This document shows, piece after piece, positions 19,206 to 28,994 of a stretch of DNA of 64,000 nt. Below the pieces are notes generated by a model. It did no database searches. It saw only the letters and a list, made by a program, of their open reading frames with translations, and was not told the DNA's origin. The position numbers and the translations under genes are program-made. Each line of letters begins with the position of its first letter. Positions within the stretch are counted from its first letter, which is position 1. The stretch spans positions 62,001 through 126,000 of the forward strand of contig NZ_JAFBES010000001.1 of NCBI RefSeq assembly GCF_016908875.1, given 5' to 3'. Source of the DNA: Bacillus ectoiniformans. Lineage in GTDB: Bacteria; Bacillota; Bacilli; Bacillales; Domibacillaceae.

Positions 19206-19238
19206 CAAAAGAAAGAAAGCTCCGTTTAATAACGGAGC
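19206..19238 (-). terminator. Rho-independent terminator of acpP
   Basis: A perfect 8-bp stem (19219-19226 with 19231-19238) with a TAAT-type loop is followed by a T-rich tract on the minus strand. It ends the fapR-plsX-fabD-fabG-acpP operon. Confidence 0.85.
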
Positions 19239-19257
19239 CTTGCTTATCTTCTAACGA

Positions 19258-19491
19258 TTAGTTTTTGCTGTTTATGTAGTTCACAGCGTCACCCACTGTT
19301 GCAATTTTTTCTGCATCATCGTCAGAAATTTCCATATCGAACTCATCTTCCAATTCCATAACAAGTTCTACTACATCTAGAGAATCTGCACCTAAATCTT
19401 CTTTAAAAGAAGCTTCAAGTTTCACTTGTGATTCTTCTACTCCAAGACGATCCACAATAATCTTTGTTACGCGCTCTAATACATCTGCCAT
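19258..19491 (-). CDS. acpP: Acyl carrier protein
   Basis: Carries growing fatty acyl chains on a phosphopantetheine arm. I chose ATG at 19491 ([12 protein letters not shown]) with GGGGAGGTGA upstream, giving 77 acidic residues; the seven upstream codons fall in the ribosome site. The attachment serine is S37 in [10 protein letters not shown]. It is the last gene of the fapR operon, 90 bases after fabG, and is followed by a strong terminator. Confidence 0.99.
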   Translation of the reverse strand: MADVLERVTKIIVDRLGVEESQVKLEASFKEDLGADSLDVVELVMELEDEFDMEISDDDAEKIATVGDAVNYINSKN

Positions 19492-19581
19492 TACACGTTC
19501 ACCTCCCCTCAAGTCATTATAAATGAAAACGGTGCAATGAACAATTCACAATTAGGAATAGCACCCTCAAAAAATCATCCG

Positions 19582-20325
19582 TTACATGACCATTCCGCCA
19601 TCTACATGCAAGGTTTGACCTGTCATATACTTCGAATCATCTGATGCTAAAAAGGCTGCTACTTTAGCAATATCTTGCGGCTCGCCAAAACGGGCAAGCG
19701 GGATCTGCTTATGCATCGCTTCTTTCGCTTCTTCCGGAAGAGCATCTGTCATGTCAGTTGAAATAAATCCCGGTGCAACCGCATTGACTGTGATTCCGCG
19801 TGTAGCAAGTTCTTTTGCTGTCGTTTTCGTTAAACCGATCACACCAGACTTAGCCGCTACGTAATTGGCTTGGCCTGCATTTCCGCTCACGCCGACAATC
19901 GAAGAAATATTAATAATGCGTCCGCTGCGCTGCTTCATCATTTGACGCGTAACCGCTTTGGTGCACAAAAACACACCTTTTAAATTAATGTTAATGACAT
20001 CATCCCACTCGGATTCTTTCATGCGCATTAATAAATTGTCTTTCGTAATTCCTGCATTGTTGACTAAAATATCTAGCTTCCCAAACGTTTCTACCGTCAT
20101 TTTGACCATTTCTTGAACGGCTTCACTATCCGATACATTGCACTGTACAGCAAAAGCATTTCTGCCTAGCGCCTTAATCTCATCAACTACTTCGGCAGCC
20201 TTTGCTTCACTTCCTGAATAATTGACCGCTACATCCGCACCTTGACGGGCAAGTTCGAGCGCGATTTCACGGCCGATTCCTCTAGAAGCCCCTGTAACGA
20301 GTGCAGATTTCCCTTGTAAATTCAT
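19582..20325 (-). CDS. fabG: 3-oxoacyl-[ACP] reductase FabG
   Basis: NADPH-dependent ketoacyl-ACP reductase of type II fatty acid synthesis. The 247-residue short-chain dehydrogenase has TGASRGIG at 11-18, NNAG at 89-92 and the catalytic S142, Y155 and K159. The start ATG at 20325 overlaps the fabD stop by four bases, which implies coupled translation. The C-terminus (GGMVM) is typical. Confidence 0.98.
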   Translation of the reverse strand: MNLQGKSALVTGASRGIGREIALELARQGADVAVNYSGSEAKAAEVVDEIKALGRNAFAVQCNVSDSEAVQEMVKMTVETFGKLDILVNNAGITKDNLLMRMKESEWDDVININLKGVFLCTKAVTRQMMKQRSGRIINISSIVGVSGNAGQANYVAAKSGVIGLTKTTAKELATRGITVNAVAPGFISTDMTDALPEEAKEAMHKQIPLARFGEPQDIAKVAAFLASDDSKYMTGQTLHVDGGMVM

Positions 20326-21269
20326 CGTGCGGCCTCCTTTAACTCTTCGATTACTGCTTGAATCGTTTCTTCATCTTGAATAGCAAATGTACGAACTCGG
20401 CGGTTCACTTTCTTTACTAAGCCGGAAAGCACTTTTCCAGGGCCGATTTCGATAAATGTATCCACACCATTTGCCAGCAATGTTTCAACACTGTCTTCCC
20501 ATAATACTGGTGAATACAGCTGCTTTAATAATTTAGCTTGAATGTCCGCTGACTTTTCGACTGGCAAGGCATCCACGTTCGCAATCACAGGCACTTGGCA
20601 ATCTTTGATTTCCACTTCATTTAATACTTTCTCCAGCTGTTCTGTCGCTGGCTTCATTAATTCTGAGTGGAACGGTCCGCTGACGTTTAGAGGCAGCACT
20701 CGTTTCGCACCTTTTTCCTTCGCCAGTTCTCCTGCCTGCTCAACTCCAGCTTTTGTTCCTGAAATGACAATTTGTCCCGGGCAGTTTAGGTTGGCCAGTC
20801 CTACTAGATCACCGCGTTCAGATACCTCTGCACACACTTCTTGCAAGGCAGTCCGATCTAATCCAAGCACAGCCGCCATCGTTCCCTCTCCGGATGGGAC
20901 AGCTTGCTCCATGAAACGTCCTCTATTATGTACAACGTAAACAGCATCTTCAAACGAGATCGCTTTTGCTGCAGCGAGAGCCGTGTATTCTCCTAAACTA
21001 TGTCCGGCCACAAAGTCAGGTTTGATTCCTTCTTTTTCAAACCGTTTCAAAACCGCCAGGCTCACAGTTAATAACGCTGGCTGCGCATTCGTCGTCTGCG
21101 TCAGCAGCTCCTGCGGACCATTAAAAATAATCTCGCTTAGATCATAACCTAACCGTTCATCCGCAGCTGAAAACATCTCTTTAATCTCTTGATGCTCATC
21201 CGCAAGTGTCTTCCCCATACCAACTGTTTGAGACCCTTGTCCCGGAAAAATAAACGCTATTTTCCCCAT
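20322..21269 (-). CDS. fabD: Malonyl-CoA:ACP transacylase FabD
   Basis: Transfers malonyl from CoA to ACP. The 315 residues show IFPGQGSQ at 7-14, nucleophile S91 in GHSLGEYTA and a conserved histidine in [10 protein letters not shown]. The ATG is at 21269 with GGGGGAG. It lies 13 bases after plsX and is coupled to fabG. Confidence 0.98.
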   Translation of the reverse strand: MGKIAFIFPGQGSQTVGMGKTLADEHQEIKEMFSAADERLGYDLSEIIFNGPQELLTQTTNAQPALLTVSLAVLKRFEKEGIKPDFVAGHSLGEYTALAAAKAISFEDAVYVVHNRGRFMEQAVPSGEGTMAAVLGLDRTALQEVCAEVSERGDLVGLANLNCPGQIVISGTKAGVEQAGELAKEKGAKRVLPLNVSGPFHSELMKPATEQLEKVLNEVEIKDCQVPVIANVDALPVEKSADIQAKLLKQLYSPVLWEDSVETLLANGVDTFIEIGPGKVLSGLVKKVNRRVRTFAIQDEETIQAVIEELKEAAR

Positions 21270-21282
21270 ACTTTTCTCCCCC

Positions 21283-22287
21283 TTATTCTTGTTCTGAGTT
21301 TGGCATTAATTTGGCTGCCTGTTTAATTTTATCTGGCACATCTGCTTCAGCCATCGTATAAGCCTGTTTCAATGCATTATAAAACGCATTGGCGTTCGAT
21401 GAACCATGGGCTTTGATGACAGGCGCACGAAGACCGAATAGTCCCGCTCCGCCATATTCTGTATAATCCATTTTGTTCTTAAGACTATAAAGTTCTGTTT
21501 TTAATAGACCTGCACCGATTTTTGCTTTCAGTGAAGAAGTTAAGGAAGACTTCAGCATAGAAAAAATCGATAAGGCAGTTCCTTCTAGTGTTTTCAACAC
21601 CATATTACCTGTAAACCCGTCTGTCACGACAACATCTGCCACGCCGTTTAGTAAATCGCGGGATTCCACATTGCCTATAAAGTTTAATTCGCCGCTTTGC
21701 TTCAATAACCTGTAACTTTCTTTCGTCAAATCATTACCTTTTTTTTCTTCTGTTCCAATATTGAGAAGTCCGACTCGTGGATTGGCAATACCGCGCACCT
21801 TTTCCGCATAGATGGACCCCATTAGGGCATACTGCATTAGGTGTTCTGGCTTCGCATCTGAGTTCGCTCCTAAATCAAGCATCACAAACCCTTTACCGTC
21901 AATAGTCGGCAAGGTTGGTGCTAGTGCAGGACGCTGTATGCCTTCGATCCGTCCGACAATGAAAAGCCCTGCTGCCATTAAAGCCCCTGTATTTCCAGCT
22001 GATACACAGGCAGATGCTTTCTGATCCGCCACTGCTTGAGCCATCAAAACCATAGACGCTTGCTTTTTCCGTCTGACGGCTCTGACCGGTTCATCTGTTC
22101 CTAAAATCTTTTCTTCTGTATGTATGACTTCCGCCCGGTCATTGGCCTCTAAATATTTGCTGATTTCTTTTTCATCACCGAAAATCATCACTTCAAGATT
22201 CGGCAATTCTTTCAACGCCTGATTAACTCCTAAAATAATTTCCTTCGGCGCGTGATCTCCGCCCATTGCATCAATAGCTATTTTCAT
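21283..22287 (-). CDS. plsX: Phosphate acyltransferase PlsX
   Basis: Converts acyl-ACP to acyl-phosphate, the first step of phosphatidic acid synthesis with PlsY. I chose ATG at 22287 ([15 protein letters not shown]) with AGGATG at proper distance; the ATG at 22296 falls within that site. The product is 334 residues. Conserved blocks are [27 protein letters not shown] and [11 protein letters not shown]. The start lies inside the last codons of fapR, a 17-base overlap. Confidence 0.98.
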   Translation of the reverse strand: MKIAIDAMGGDHAPKEIILGVNQALKELPNLEVMIFGDEKEISKYLEANDRAEVIHTEEKILGTDEPVRAVRRKKQASMVLMAQAVADQKASACVSAGNTGALMAAGLFIVGRIEGIQRPALAPTLPTIDGKGFVMLDLGANSDAKPEHLMQYALMGSIYAEKVRGIANPRVGLLNIGTEEKKGNDLTKESYRLLKQSGELNFIGNVESRDLLNGVADVVVTDGFTGNMVLKTLEGTALSIFSMLKSSLTSSLKAKIGAGLLKTELYSLKNKMDYTEYGGAGLFGLRAPVIKAHGSSNANAFYNALKQAYTMAEADVPDKIKQAAKLMPNSEQE

Positions 22288-22867
22288 TGGTTTCATCCTT
22301 TACTGATGTATTGGAACGGTACATGATAAAGTCCCCTTCAAACACTAATTCCTGGCCGACATAACTGCTGACTTGAACAGTTGTCCGTTCTTTACGTTCC
22401 TGGATCTCTGTTACTTTTGCTTTAGCGACCACTCGTTCACCTTCATTCACTGAACGAGTAAAGCGAATATTCGCTTTCGCGGTCAACGCTAGTTCATCAT
22501 TGATCACCGCAACCGCCAAAGAATTCGCTTGCGCAAATAAATGATGGCCTCTCGCGATCCCGTTTCTTTTAAATACATGTTCTTTTTTTACATCAAAAAT
22601 GGAAATCGCACTCTTATCAAGCTCTATATCAATTACATCTCCAATCACTTCCTCAATCGGAAGAGACCGGACTTCGTCTGTTAATTTCTTCTCAGCTACA
22701 TGTTTAATTCTTTCCCGCAGCTCCGGAATGGACAGTTCCATTCGGTCTAAACGAATGGTTTGAACACTGACCCCGAAGAAATCTGCTAACTCTTCATCCG
22801 TCACAAACGGCTGCTCTTTAATTTTTTCCTGCAGCTGGCGCTGTCTATCTTTCTTTGAACGTTTCAT
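22271..22867 (-). CDS. fapR: Fatty acid and phospholipid biosynthesis repressor FapR
   Basis: Repressor of the fap regulon, released from DNA by malonyl-CoA. I chose ATG at 22867 ([12 protein letters not shown]), giving 198 residues. The N-terminal helix-turn-helix ([21 protein letters not shown]) is joined by a linker to a hot-dog effector domain with [17 protein letters not shown] and [19 protein letters not shown] FapR operator overlaps the start of its own transcript, so the operon is autoregulated. The 10-residue C-terminal tail is longer than in B. subtilis. Confidence 0.97.
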   Translation of the reverse strand: MKRSKKDRQRQLQEKIKEQPFVTDEELADFFGVSVQTIRLDRMELSIPELRERIKHVAEKKLTDEVRSLPIEEVIGDVIDIELDKSAISIFDVKKEHVFKRNGIARGHHLFAQANSLAVAVINDELALTAKANIRFTRSVNEGERVVAKAKVTEIQERKERTTVQVSSYVGQELVFEGDFIMYRSNTSVKDETNENSY

Positions 22868-22885
22868 AAATTCACACCATCCGAT

Positions 22886-22904
22886 ATTAGGACTAGGTAC
22901 TAAT
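22886..22904. promoter_or_regulatory. FapR operator
   Basis: A 19-base near-palindrome, ATTAGTACCTAGTCCTAAT on the minus strand, matches the B. subtilis FapR box. It lies directly downstream of the fapR -10, covering the expected transcription start, where bound FapR would block initiation. Confidence 0.85.
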
Positions 22905-22907
22905 AGT

Positions 22908-22936
22908 AGTATAAAATCAAAAAAAGCAGAATGCAA
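22908..22936 (-). promoter_or_regulatory. SigA promoter of the fapR operon
   Basis: The -35 TTGCAT (22931-22936) and -10 TATACT (22908-22913) have a 17-base spacer. The -35 lies inside the 3' arm of the recG terminator and the spacer is its T-tract. Confidence 0.75.
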
Positions 22937-22955
22937 GGAAAAACTTACATTCTGC
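22919..22955 (-). terminator. Rho-independent terminator of recG
   Basis: A 12-bp stem with one G-T pair (22926-22937 with 22944-22955) and a six-base loop is followed by seven T residues on the minus strand. It starts three bases after the recG stop and doubles as part of the fapR promoter. Confidence 0.85.
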
Positions 22956-22957
22956 CA

Positions 22958-25036
22958 TTAATCCAATTTCTCACCTGAAGTGACACCGGTTTGCACTAAA
23001 TACTCCCGCATGACAGCATACTCTTCTAATTCCCAAAATTCTTTTGATTCTATTAATCTTTTCGCATCGTCTCTTGCCACTTCAAGCGCACGATAATCAT
23101 GAATCATATCCGCTACTTTAAATTCCGGAAGGCCGCTCTGCTTTCTGCCGAAAAAGTCTCCTGGTCCCCGAAGCTCCAAGTCCTTTTCACTTAAAACGAA
23201 TCCGTCATTCGTCTCAGTCATAACTTTCATCCGCTCCTGGCCGACTTCTGTTTTCGGATTGGCCAGCAAAATGCAATAAGATTGCTCGCTTCCTCGGCCT
23301 ACTCGTCCCCTAAGCTGGTGAAGCTGGGATAAGCCAAACCTCTCCGCGTCATAAATCACCATCATGGTCGCGTTCGGCACATTTACACCTACTTCAACGA
23401 CAGTTGTGGAGACAAGAACCTGCAGCTGATTATCACTGAATTCTTTCATCACCCGATCCTTTTCTTCAGAAGGCAGGCGTCCGTGCATAAGACCCACTTG
23501 ATACTTGCTATGAAAATAGTGAACGAGCTGAGAATGGACATCGAGCGCATTTTGCACATCCAGCTTTTCTGATTCTTCAATCAGCGGACAAATGACATAC
23601 ACTTGTCTCCCTTTCACTAATTCCTTTTCCATAAATCCTAACACTCGATCAAGCATTTCTTCTTTTGCCCAATAGGTTTCAATCGCCTTTCTTCCCGCTG
23701 GCATTTCATCAATAATGGATACATCCATCTCACCAAATACCGTAATGGCCAATGTTCGCGGAATCGGAGTAGCCGTCATGAATAATACATCCGGACTTTC
23801 TCCTTTTTCCCGAAGTACCCGGCGCTGCTGCACGCCAAAGCGGTGCTGCTCATCAGTTATGACCAAACCGAGCCGTTGAAAATCAACTTCGTCTTGAATT
23901 AAAGCATGCGTCCCTATTAATATATCTATTTCCCCTGCACTTAATCTTCCAAGTAATTCTTTTCGCCTCTTGCCTTTAACTGAGCTTGTCAAAAGAGCCA
24001 CCGTTACTCCCATCGGCTCAAGCATCGCATGCAAAGATTCCGCATGCTGTTCCGCTAAAATCTCTGTCGGCACCATTAACGCACCTTGGAATCCTGCTGT
24101 TACTGTTGCGTACAGGCAAATTGCCGCAACGGCAGTTTTTCCGCTTCCTACATCACCTTGCAGCAGACGGTTCATGCGATATGGCGATAACAGGTCGGCA
24201 CAGATTTCATTAACTACCCGCTTTTGCGCGCCGGTTAATGAAAACGGCAGTGAATCGATGAATTGTTTAAGCTTTTGTAAATCGTAGGATTGAGACATCC
24301 CCTTCGATTGTTCTCTTTCGAATTTTCTGAGCGCTTGCATTTTTAATTGAAAGTATAAAAATTCTTCATAGACAAATCGGCGCCGCGCCTGCTTCATTTC
24401 TTCCTGTGAAGCAGGAAAATGCAAGCTTCGCAATGCCTCACGCCGGTGCAGCAATTTATACTTCTGCAAAAACGAATCCGGCAGCGTTTCATGCAGATGG
24501 TCGCTAAATTGAGATAAAGCAAGACCCATATATTTTCGGAACTGCTTTCCTGACACAAGACCTTTTAGGGCATATACCGCCTCAAAATCTCCTTGCTTTT
24601 GATGAGGGCCTGCTTCAAATAATTGGGCATTAATGGTCTGTCTATGTTTATCCCACTTTCCCGTTATAGTGACTGTATCATTGACATTCATTTTATTCTT
24701 TAAGTAAGGCTGGTTAAAAAATACGACACTGATTAAATAACGGCCGACAAGAACTTTCAGTGTCAGCCTTGATTTTTTTTTGCCATAAAACATTAAAGAA
24801 GGTACGCTATGTACCTTCCCTTCCACTGTTACACGTTCATCGTGAGCCACTTCTGCCAGGTCACGCAAACGATAATCCTCGTAACGATGAGGAAAATACT
24901 CAAGCAACTCTTCAATTGTAAAGATGCCAAGTTCTGATAACTGGGCAGCCGTTTCTTTTCCAATTCCTTTTAATGTGTGGACAGGCTGATGGAGCGGCTG
25001 GTGATCATGATTTGTCTTTACGGATGGATGTTCCAT
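22958..25036 (-). CDS. recG: ATP-dependent DNA helicase RecG
   Basis: Remodels stalled replication forks and branch-migrates Holliday junctions. I chose ATG at 25036 (MEHPSVKTNHDH) with GGAGGAGAAG upstream, giving 692 residues; the longer frame lies in the sdaAA tail. The N-terminal wedge/OB domain (LKGIGKETAAQLSELGI to GKWDKHRQTINAQLF) is followed by superfamily 2 helicase motifs: GDVGSGKTAVA, ITDEQHRFG, TATPIPRTLA, VSTTVVEVGVNVPNA and QLRGRVGRG. The start overlaps sdaAA by 32 bases. It ends in its own terminator. Confidence 0.98.
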   Translation of the reverse strand: MEHPSVKTNHDHQPLHQPVHTLKGIGKETAAQLSELGIFTIEELLEYFPHRYEDYRLRDLAEVAHDERVTVEGKVHSVPSLMFYGKKKSRLTLKVLVGRYLISVVFFNQPYLKNKMNVNDTVTITGKWDKHRQTINAQLFEAGPHQKQGDFEAVYALKGLVSGKQFRKYMGLALSQFSDHLHETLPDSFLQKYKLLHRREALRSLHFPASQEEMKQARRRFVYEEFLYFQLKMQALRKFEREQSKGMSQSYDLQKLKQFIDSLPFSLTGAQKRVVNEICADLLSPYRMNRLLQGDVGSGKTAVAAICLYATVTAGFQGALMVPTEILAEQHAESLHAMLEPMGVTVALLTSSVKGKRRKELLGRLSAGEIDILIGTHALIQDEVDFQRLGLVITDEQHRFGVQQRRVLREKGESPDVLFMTATPIPRTLAITVFGEMDVSIIDEMPAGRKAIETYWAKEEMLDRVLGFMEKELVKGRQVYVICPLIEESEKLDVQNALDVHSQLVHYFHSKYQVGLMHGRLPSEEKDRVMKEFSDNQLQVLVSTTVVEVGVNVPNATMMVIYDAERFGLSQLHQLRGRVGRGSEQSYCILLANPKTEVGQERMKVMTETNDGFVLSEKDLELRGPGDFFGRKQSGLPEFKVADMIHDYRALEVARDDAKRLIESKEFWELEEYAVMREYLVQTGVTSGEKLD

Positions 25037-25895
25037 AAATCTTCTCCTCCAGCTTTCGCCCCGTCGGTGTAGCAGCAAGTCCGCCACCGGCTGTTTCTCT
25101 AAGTGCAACCGGCATCGTCTGTCCTATTTTATACATCGCATCAATGACTTCGTCACAAGGAATTCGGCTTGTGACACCAGCAAGCGCCATATCAGCTGCG
25201 ACCATCGCATTAGCAGCCCCCATCGCATTTCGTTTCACACACGGCACTTCCACTAATCCAGCTACTGGATCACAAACGAGACCGAGCATATTTTTCAATG
25301 TAATCGCCATGGCTTCTGCCGACTGGGCGGGTGTTCCGCCAGCCATTTCTACAATTGCTGCCGCAGCCATGCCAGATGCTGACCCTACTTCAGCCTGACA
25401 TCCTCCTGCTGCACCTGAAATGGAAGCGTTATTCGCGACAATATAACCAAATGCCCCCGCTGTAAACAAGAAATGGATCATTTCTTCACGTGATGGCTTT
25501 AATTTTTCCCTTACGGCAAACAACGTGCCTGGCACCACGCCGGCACTTCCCGCTGTCGGAGTTGCGCAAATCGTACCCATGGCTGCATTCACTTCATTGG
25601 TAGCAACCGCTTTGCTGACAGCGTCGAGTAACAGCGTGCCGGAGAGCGTATTGCCTTTTGAAATATATTGCTGAAGAAGAACGGCATCTCCACCTGTCAA
25701 TCCGGACAAGGAATGAACACCTTTAATTCCTCTTTCAACCGCCTGTTCCATTACAGTCAAGTTTTGATCCATCTGCTCCATTACTTGATCTAAGCTTTTC
25801 CCGGTTACTTCCATTTCTTGCTCAATCATAATCTGTGATATTTTCTTCTGCCGTTTCTCGGCCAGTTCAATTAATTCAGCTGCATTTTTAAACAA
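25005..25895 (-). CDS. sdaAA: L-serine dehydratase, alpha chain
   Basis: With SdaAB forms the iron-sulfur L-serine deaminase that makes pyruvate and ammonia. I chose the TTG at 25895 (product begins MFKNAAELIELAEKRQ) because AAAGGAGG sits eight bases upstream and the B. subtilis protein starts at the same point; the open frame's first codon at 25928 has no such site. This gives 296 residues. Conserved blocks are GTICATPTAGSAGV, NNASISGAAGGCQAEVG and CDPVAGLVEVPCVKRN, which contain the cluster cysteines. It follows sdaAB. Confidence 0.95.
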   Translation of the reverse strand: MFKNAAELIELAEKRQKKISQIMIEQEMEVTGKSLDQVMEQMDQNLTVMEQAVERGIKGVHSLSGLTGGDAVLLQQYISKGNTLSGTLLLDAVSKAVATNEVNAAMGTICATPTAGSAGVVPGTLFAVREKLKPSREEMIHFLFTAGAFGYIVANNASISGAAGGCQAEVGSASGMAAAAIVEMAGGTPAQSAEAMAITLKNMLGLVCDPVAGLVEVPCVKRNAMGAANAMVAADMALAGVTSRIPCDEVIDAMYKIGQTMPVALRETAGGGLAATPTGRKLEEKIYGTSIRKDKS

Positions 25896-25937
25896 GTCAC
25901 TCGCCTCCTTTGGTGTAAGCGCCACCATACTTATTAG

Positions 25938-26600
25938 TTATTCAGCGATCCTTGCCACTTGAATAATATGAGGAAGACCTCGAATCGCATCTAGAATGGT
26001 TTCATCAAGCCCTTGGTCGACTTCAATTGTCATTAAGGCCATATCCCCTTTCGCTTTTCGGGAAACCTCCATGTGGCCAATATTAATTTGATGCTTAGCT
26101 AGTTCATTAGAAACAGTTGCAATTGCACCGAAACGATCATTATGCACCACAAGTATCGCCGGGTGATGTCCAGAAAGTTTTAATTCAAAACCATTCAGTT
26201 CGGTAATTTCAATTTTTCCGCCACCGATTGAAATGCCCACGAGCTCCATTTCTCCCGAGTCGTCTCCAATCTTCAATCGGGCTGTATTCGGATGCTCTGG
26301 AACAGCTTCTTCTTCAATAAACTGAATAGACATGCCCTTATCTTCTGCAATTTTTATCGCATCTTTAATCCGTTCATCAAATGTATCAAAATCCAGCAGT
26401 CCCCCAATAATGGCCACATCTGTCGCATGACCCTTATAGGTTTGAGCAAAAGATCCGTAAAGGGAAATTTTTGCCCACTTCGGTTCCCGTCCAAACAGGC
26501 TTCTGGCTACTCTCCCTATCCGAGCAGCTCCCGCCGTATGCGAGCTTGATGGACCAATCATCACTGGACCTATAATATCAAAGACACTTTTATACTTCAT
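25938..26600 (-). CDS. sdaAB: L-serine dehydratase, beta chain
   Basis: Regulatory partner of SdaAA. I chose ATG at 26600 (MKYKSVFDIIGPV) with GGAGG seven bases upstream, giving 220 residues as in B. subtilis; earlier ATGs at 26606 and 26642 are poorly placed. The N-terminal domain has GPSSSHTAGAARIGR. The C-terminal ACT domain (ILVVHNDRFGAIATVSNELAKHQINIGHMEV) probably binds serine. It lies 42 bases upstream of the sdaAA start, after fakA and its terminator. Confidence 0.96.
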   Translation of the reverse strand: MKYKSVFDIIGPVMIGPSSSHTAGAARIGRVARSLFGREPKWAKISLYGSFAQTYKGHATDVAIIGGLLDFDTFDERIKDAIKIAEDKGMSIQFIEEEAVPEHPNTARLKIGDDSGEMELVGISIGGGKIEITELNGFELKLSGHHPAILVVHNDRFGAIATVSNELAKHQINIGHMEVSRKAKGDMALMTIEVDQGLDETILDAIRGLPHIIQVARIAE

Positions 26601-26655
26601 TGCCATGCCTCCTTCAACCCTTATTGTCCATCGTTTACCCATATTTAAACATAAG

Positions 26656-26684
26656 GAAAAAGAAGGGGTTTCCCCCTCCTTCTT
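26656..26684 (-). terminator. Rho-independent terminator of fakA
   Basis: A stem of about eight base pairs with one bulge, rich in G on one arm and C on the other (about 26661-26669 with 26672-26683), begins at the fakA stop codon. A TTTTT tract follows on the minus strand. Confidence 0.7.
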
Positions 26685-28359
26685 ATTCCACTGAAAAAAT
26701 GAAAGAATAAAGCGGCTGTTTGCCGTTATGAACTTCCACTTCTACATCTGTATAGTTTTCTTCCATGAAGGACGTTACATGCTCTACTTCTTCTTCAGTA
26801 GCATCTTCTCCATAGATAATCGTTAAAATTTCTGATTCGTCATCAATCATTTTTTCAAGCAAGCCTTCAGCTGTCGTTTTCCGGTCTTTGCCTGTTAAAA
26901 CAATTTTGCCTTCTTGAATGCCCATGAAATCATCTTTAGCTATTTCAATGCCATCAATGCTCGTATCTCGGACGGCAAAAGTGATTTGGCCTGTTTTTAC
27001 ATTTTTCAAGGCAGCTGTCATAACCGATTCATTTTCCTTTAATCCCGTTTCAGGATTAAAAGCTAATAAAGAAGATATGCCTTGAGGAACTGTTTTAGAA
27101 GGGATGACGATGGCTTCTCCGTCAATCACTTCCGCAGCCTGTTCTGCAGCCATGATAATGTTTTTGTTATTAGGCAGGATGATCACTTTCTTCGCGTTGA
27201 CTTTCTCCACTGCACGGACAATATCTTCCGTACTTGGATTCATTGTCTGTCCGCCTTCAATGACCGCTGAAGCGCCGACGCTTTTAAATAATTCTGCAAT
27301 TCCTTCACCCATTGCCACTGTGACAATTCCATATTCCTGCTGTTCTTTATTCACAGGAGGCGCTTCAGTGTGCTGAGCAGTGTCAAACAATAGCTCTGTA
27401 TGCTGCTGACGCATATTTTCAATTTTCATGCTGATCAAGCTGCCGTAGCGCTGACCGTATGTCAGAACTTCGCCTGGCTGTTCGGAATGGATATGAACTT
27501 TGGCGATTTCATCATCAGAAATCACGAGTAAAGAATCTCCATACTGGCTAAGATCTTCACGGAATTTCTCTTCAATAAACGGATTCGCTTTCGCTTTGTC
27601 CGCTTCGAATTTCACCATAAACTCGGTACAGTAGCCGAATTCAATATCTTCTGTATTCATGAAGCTTTGCACGCTCTTATGGTGCTCAGCCCGGACAAGA
27701 TCGTCAAGCTTAGGAGCGGATACACTCACATTTGAAAGCTTTTCACCTTTCAGTTCCGCAAGAAATCCTTCATAGACAAACAGAAGTCCTTGTCCGCCGC
27801 TGTCAACCACGCCAACTTCCTTTAGAACTGGCAACAAATCCGGAGTGCGGGCAAGTGAGGCTCTGCCTTCTTCTACAATGGCTTCCATCAATTGAACAAT
27901 ATCTGTTTGCTTCTTAGCAGCAGAAACTGCCTTTTTAGCCGCATCCTTGGCTACAGTTAAAATCGTGCCTTCAACAGGTTTCATGACTGCTTTATACGCG
28001 GATTGAACGCCGGCATCAAATGCTTGAGCCAGTTCTTTCGTGCTGACTGTTTCTTTCTGCTCGATGGCTTTTGAGAAACCGCGGAATAGTTGAGATAAGA
28101 TTACACCTGAATTTCCGCGTGCGCCCATTAAAAGGCCCTTTGCAAGAGCAGCGGCTGTTTTGCCGAAATGTTCACTTGGCTGCTGCTGGACTTCTTTCGC
28201 ACCAGAAGTCATTGATAAATTCATATTTGTTCCTGTATCACCATCAGGAACAGGAAAAACGTTTAGCGCATCCACCATTTGCGCATTTGCTGAAAGATGG
28301 CTGGCTCCTGCCTGAATCATTTGGGCAAAACGTTTCCCATCCAATGAAGTAATTGACAC
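26683..28359 (-). CDS. fakA: Fatty acid kinase, ATP-binding subunit FakA (YloV)
   Basis: Phosphorylates fatty acids presented by FakB, feeding PlsX/PlsY lipid synthesis. The 558 residues begin with a DAK2 dihydroxyacetone-kinase-like domain: LNVFPVPDGDTGTNMNLSM at about 33-51 and LLMGARGNSGVILSQL at 76-91. A middle domain and a C-terminal domain similar to the FakB fold follow (VIILPNNKNIIMAAEQAAEV, then IVIPSKTVPQGISSLLAFNP). The start is ATG at 28359, 18 bases after yloU. The gene was long annotated as yloV; the kinase role is from family work in Staphylococcus. Confidence 0.93.
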   Translation of the reverse strand: MSITSLDGKRFAQMIQAGASHLSANAQMVDALNVFPVPDGDTGTNMNLSMTSGAKEVQQQPSEHFGKTAAALAKGLLMGARGNSGVILSQLFRGFSKAIEQKETVSTKELAQAFDAGVQSAYKAVMKPVEGTILTVAKDAAKKAVSAAKKQTDIVQLMEAIVEEGRASLARTPDLLPVLKEVGVVDSGGQGLLFVYEGFLAELKGEKLSNVSVSAPKLDDLVRAEHHKSVQSFMNTEDIEFGYCTEFMVKFEADKAKANPFIEEKFREDLSQYGDSLLVISDDEIAKVHIHSEQPGEVLTYGQRYGSLISMKIENMRQQHTELLFDTAQHTEAPPVNKEQQEYGIVTVAMGEGIAELFKSVGASAVIEGGQTMNPSTEDIVRAVEKVNAKKVIILPNNKNIIMAAEQAAEVIDGEAIVIPSKTVPQGISSLLAFNPETGLKENESVMTAALKNVKTGQITFAVRDTSIDGIEIAKDDFMGIQEGKIVLTGKDRKTTAEGLLEKMIDDESEILTIIYGEDATEEEVEHVTSFMEENYTDVEVEVHNGKQPLYSFIFSVE

Positions 28360-28377
28360 GAATCTTTCCTCCTCACA

Positions 28378-28740
28378 CTATGGGTTCGTCACCCGAACAC
28401 CTTGTACAAAAATATTTACAGAGTCGACAGATAATCCGACTGTTTTATCTAGAGTGTACTTAACTACTGACTGGACATTATTGGCTACTTCTGAAATCTT
28501 CGTTCCATAGCTGACAATGATGTACATATCAATATGAACCTGATCCTCTTCTTGACGAACCACCACTCCGCGCGTAAAGTTTTCGCGGCGAAGAATTTCA
28601 GTCAGTCCATCTTTCAATTGTTTCTTGGATGCCATACCGACGATGCCGTAACAGTCAACTGCTGCTCCGCCTGCAATCATCGCAATCACATCGTTAGAAA
28701 TATCAATTTGTCCGTACTTCGTTTTAAGCTCAATAGTCAC
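28378..28740 (-). CDS. yloU: Asp23/Gls24 family protein YloU
   Basis: A 120-residue alkaline-shock-type protein, close to B. subtilis YloU along its whole length. The start is GTG at 28740 with AAGGGGGG upstream. Family signatures are DISNDVIAMIAGGAAVDCYGIVGM and MYIIVSYGTKISEVANNVQ, and it ends VQGVRVTNP. Related proteins associate with the membrane through partners. It is paired with fakA, and conservation of that pair suggests a link to envelope lipid metabolism (inference). Confidence 0.94.
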   Translation of the reverse strand: MTIELKTKYGQIDISNDVIAMIAGGAAVDCYGIVGMASKKQLKDGLTEILRRENFTRGVVVRQEEDQVHIDMYIIVSYGTKISEVANNVQSVVKYTLDKTVGLSVDSVNIFVQGVRVTNP

Positions 28741-28782
28741 AGAGAACCCCCCTTATGATTGTTGCTACGCTACAGACATTTT

Positions 28783-28810
28783 ACTATACTTATTGTGTTT
28801 TTAAAAGCAA
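28783..28810 (-). promoter_or_regulatory. Predicted promoter of yloU-fakA
   Basis: The -35 TTGCTT (28805-28810) and -10 TATAGT (28783-28788) have a 16-base spacer on the minus strand, divergent from rpmB. This is a moderate match. Confidence 0.45.
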
Positions 28811-28889
28811 TCAACTATCCGCACCCTATCATTTCAAAATTCTCTATCTAATGTCAAGGTTTTTTTCTTGAAAGACTTTCAGAGAACTA

Positions 28890-28918
28890 TTGCAATCGAA
28901 AAAGTTGTGTGGTAAATT
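28890..28918 (+). promoter_or_regulatory. Predicted promoter of rpmB
   Basis: TTGCAA (28890-28895) and TAAATT (28913-28918) are 17 bases apart, about 75 bases before the rpmB ATG. With the yloU promoter it fills the 254-base divergent gap, and I see nothing else there. Confidence 0.5.
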
Positions 28919-28994
28919 ATTAAAGTATCTTTTAGACTATAATGAAGTGATGAAACTAATGATGTTCTGCTTCAATCAGTGAGGAGTGAATAAC

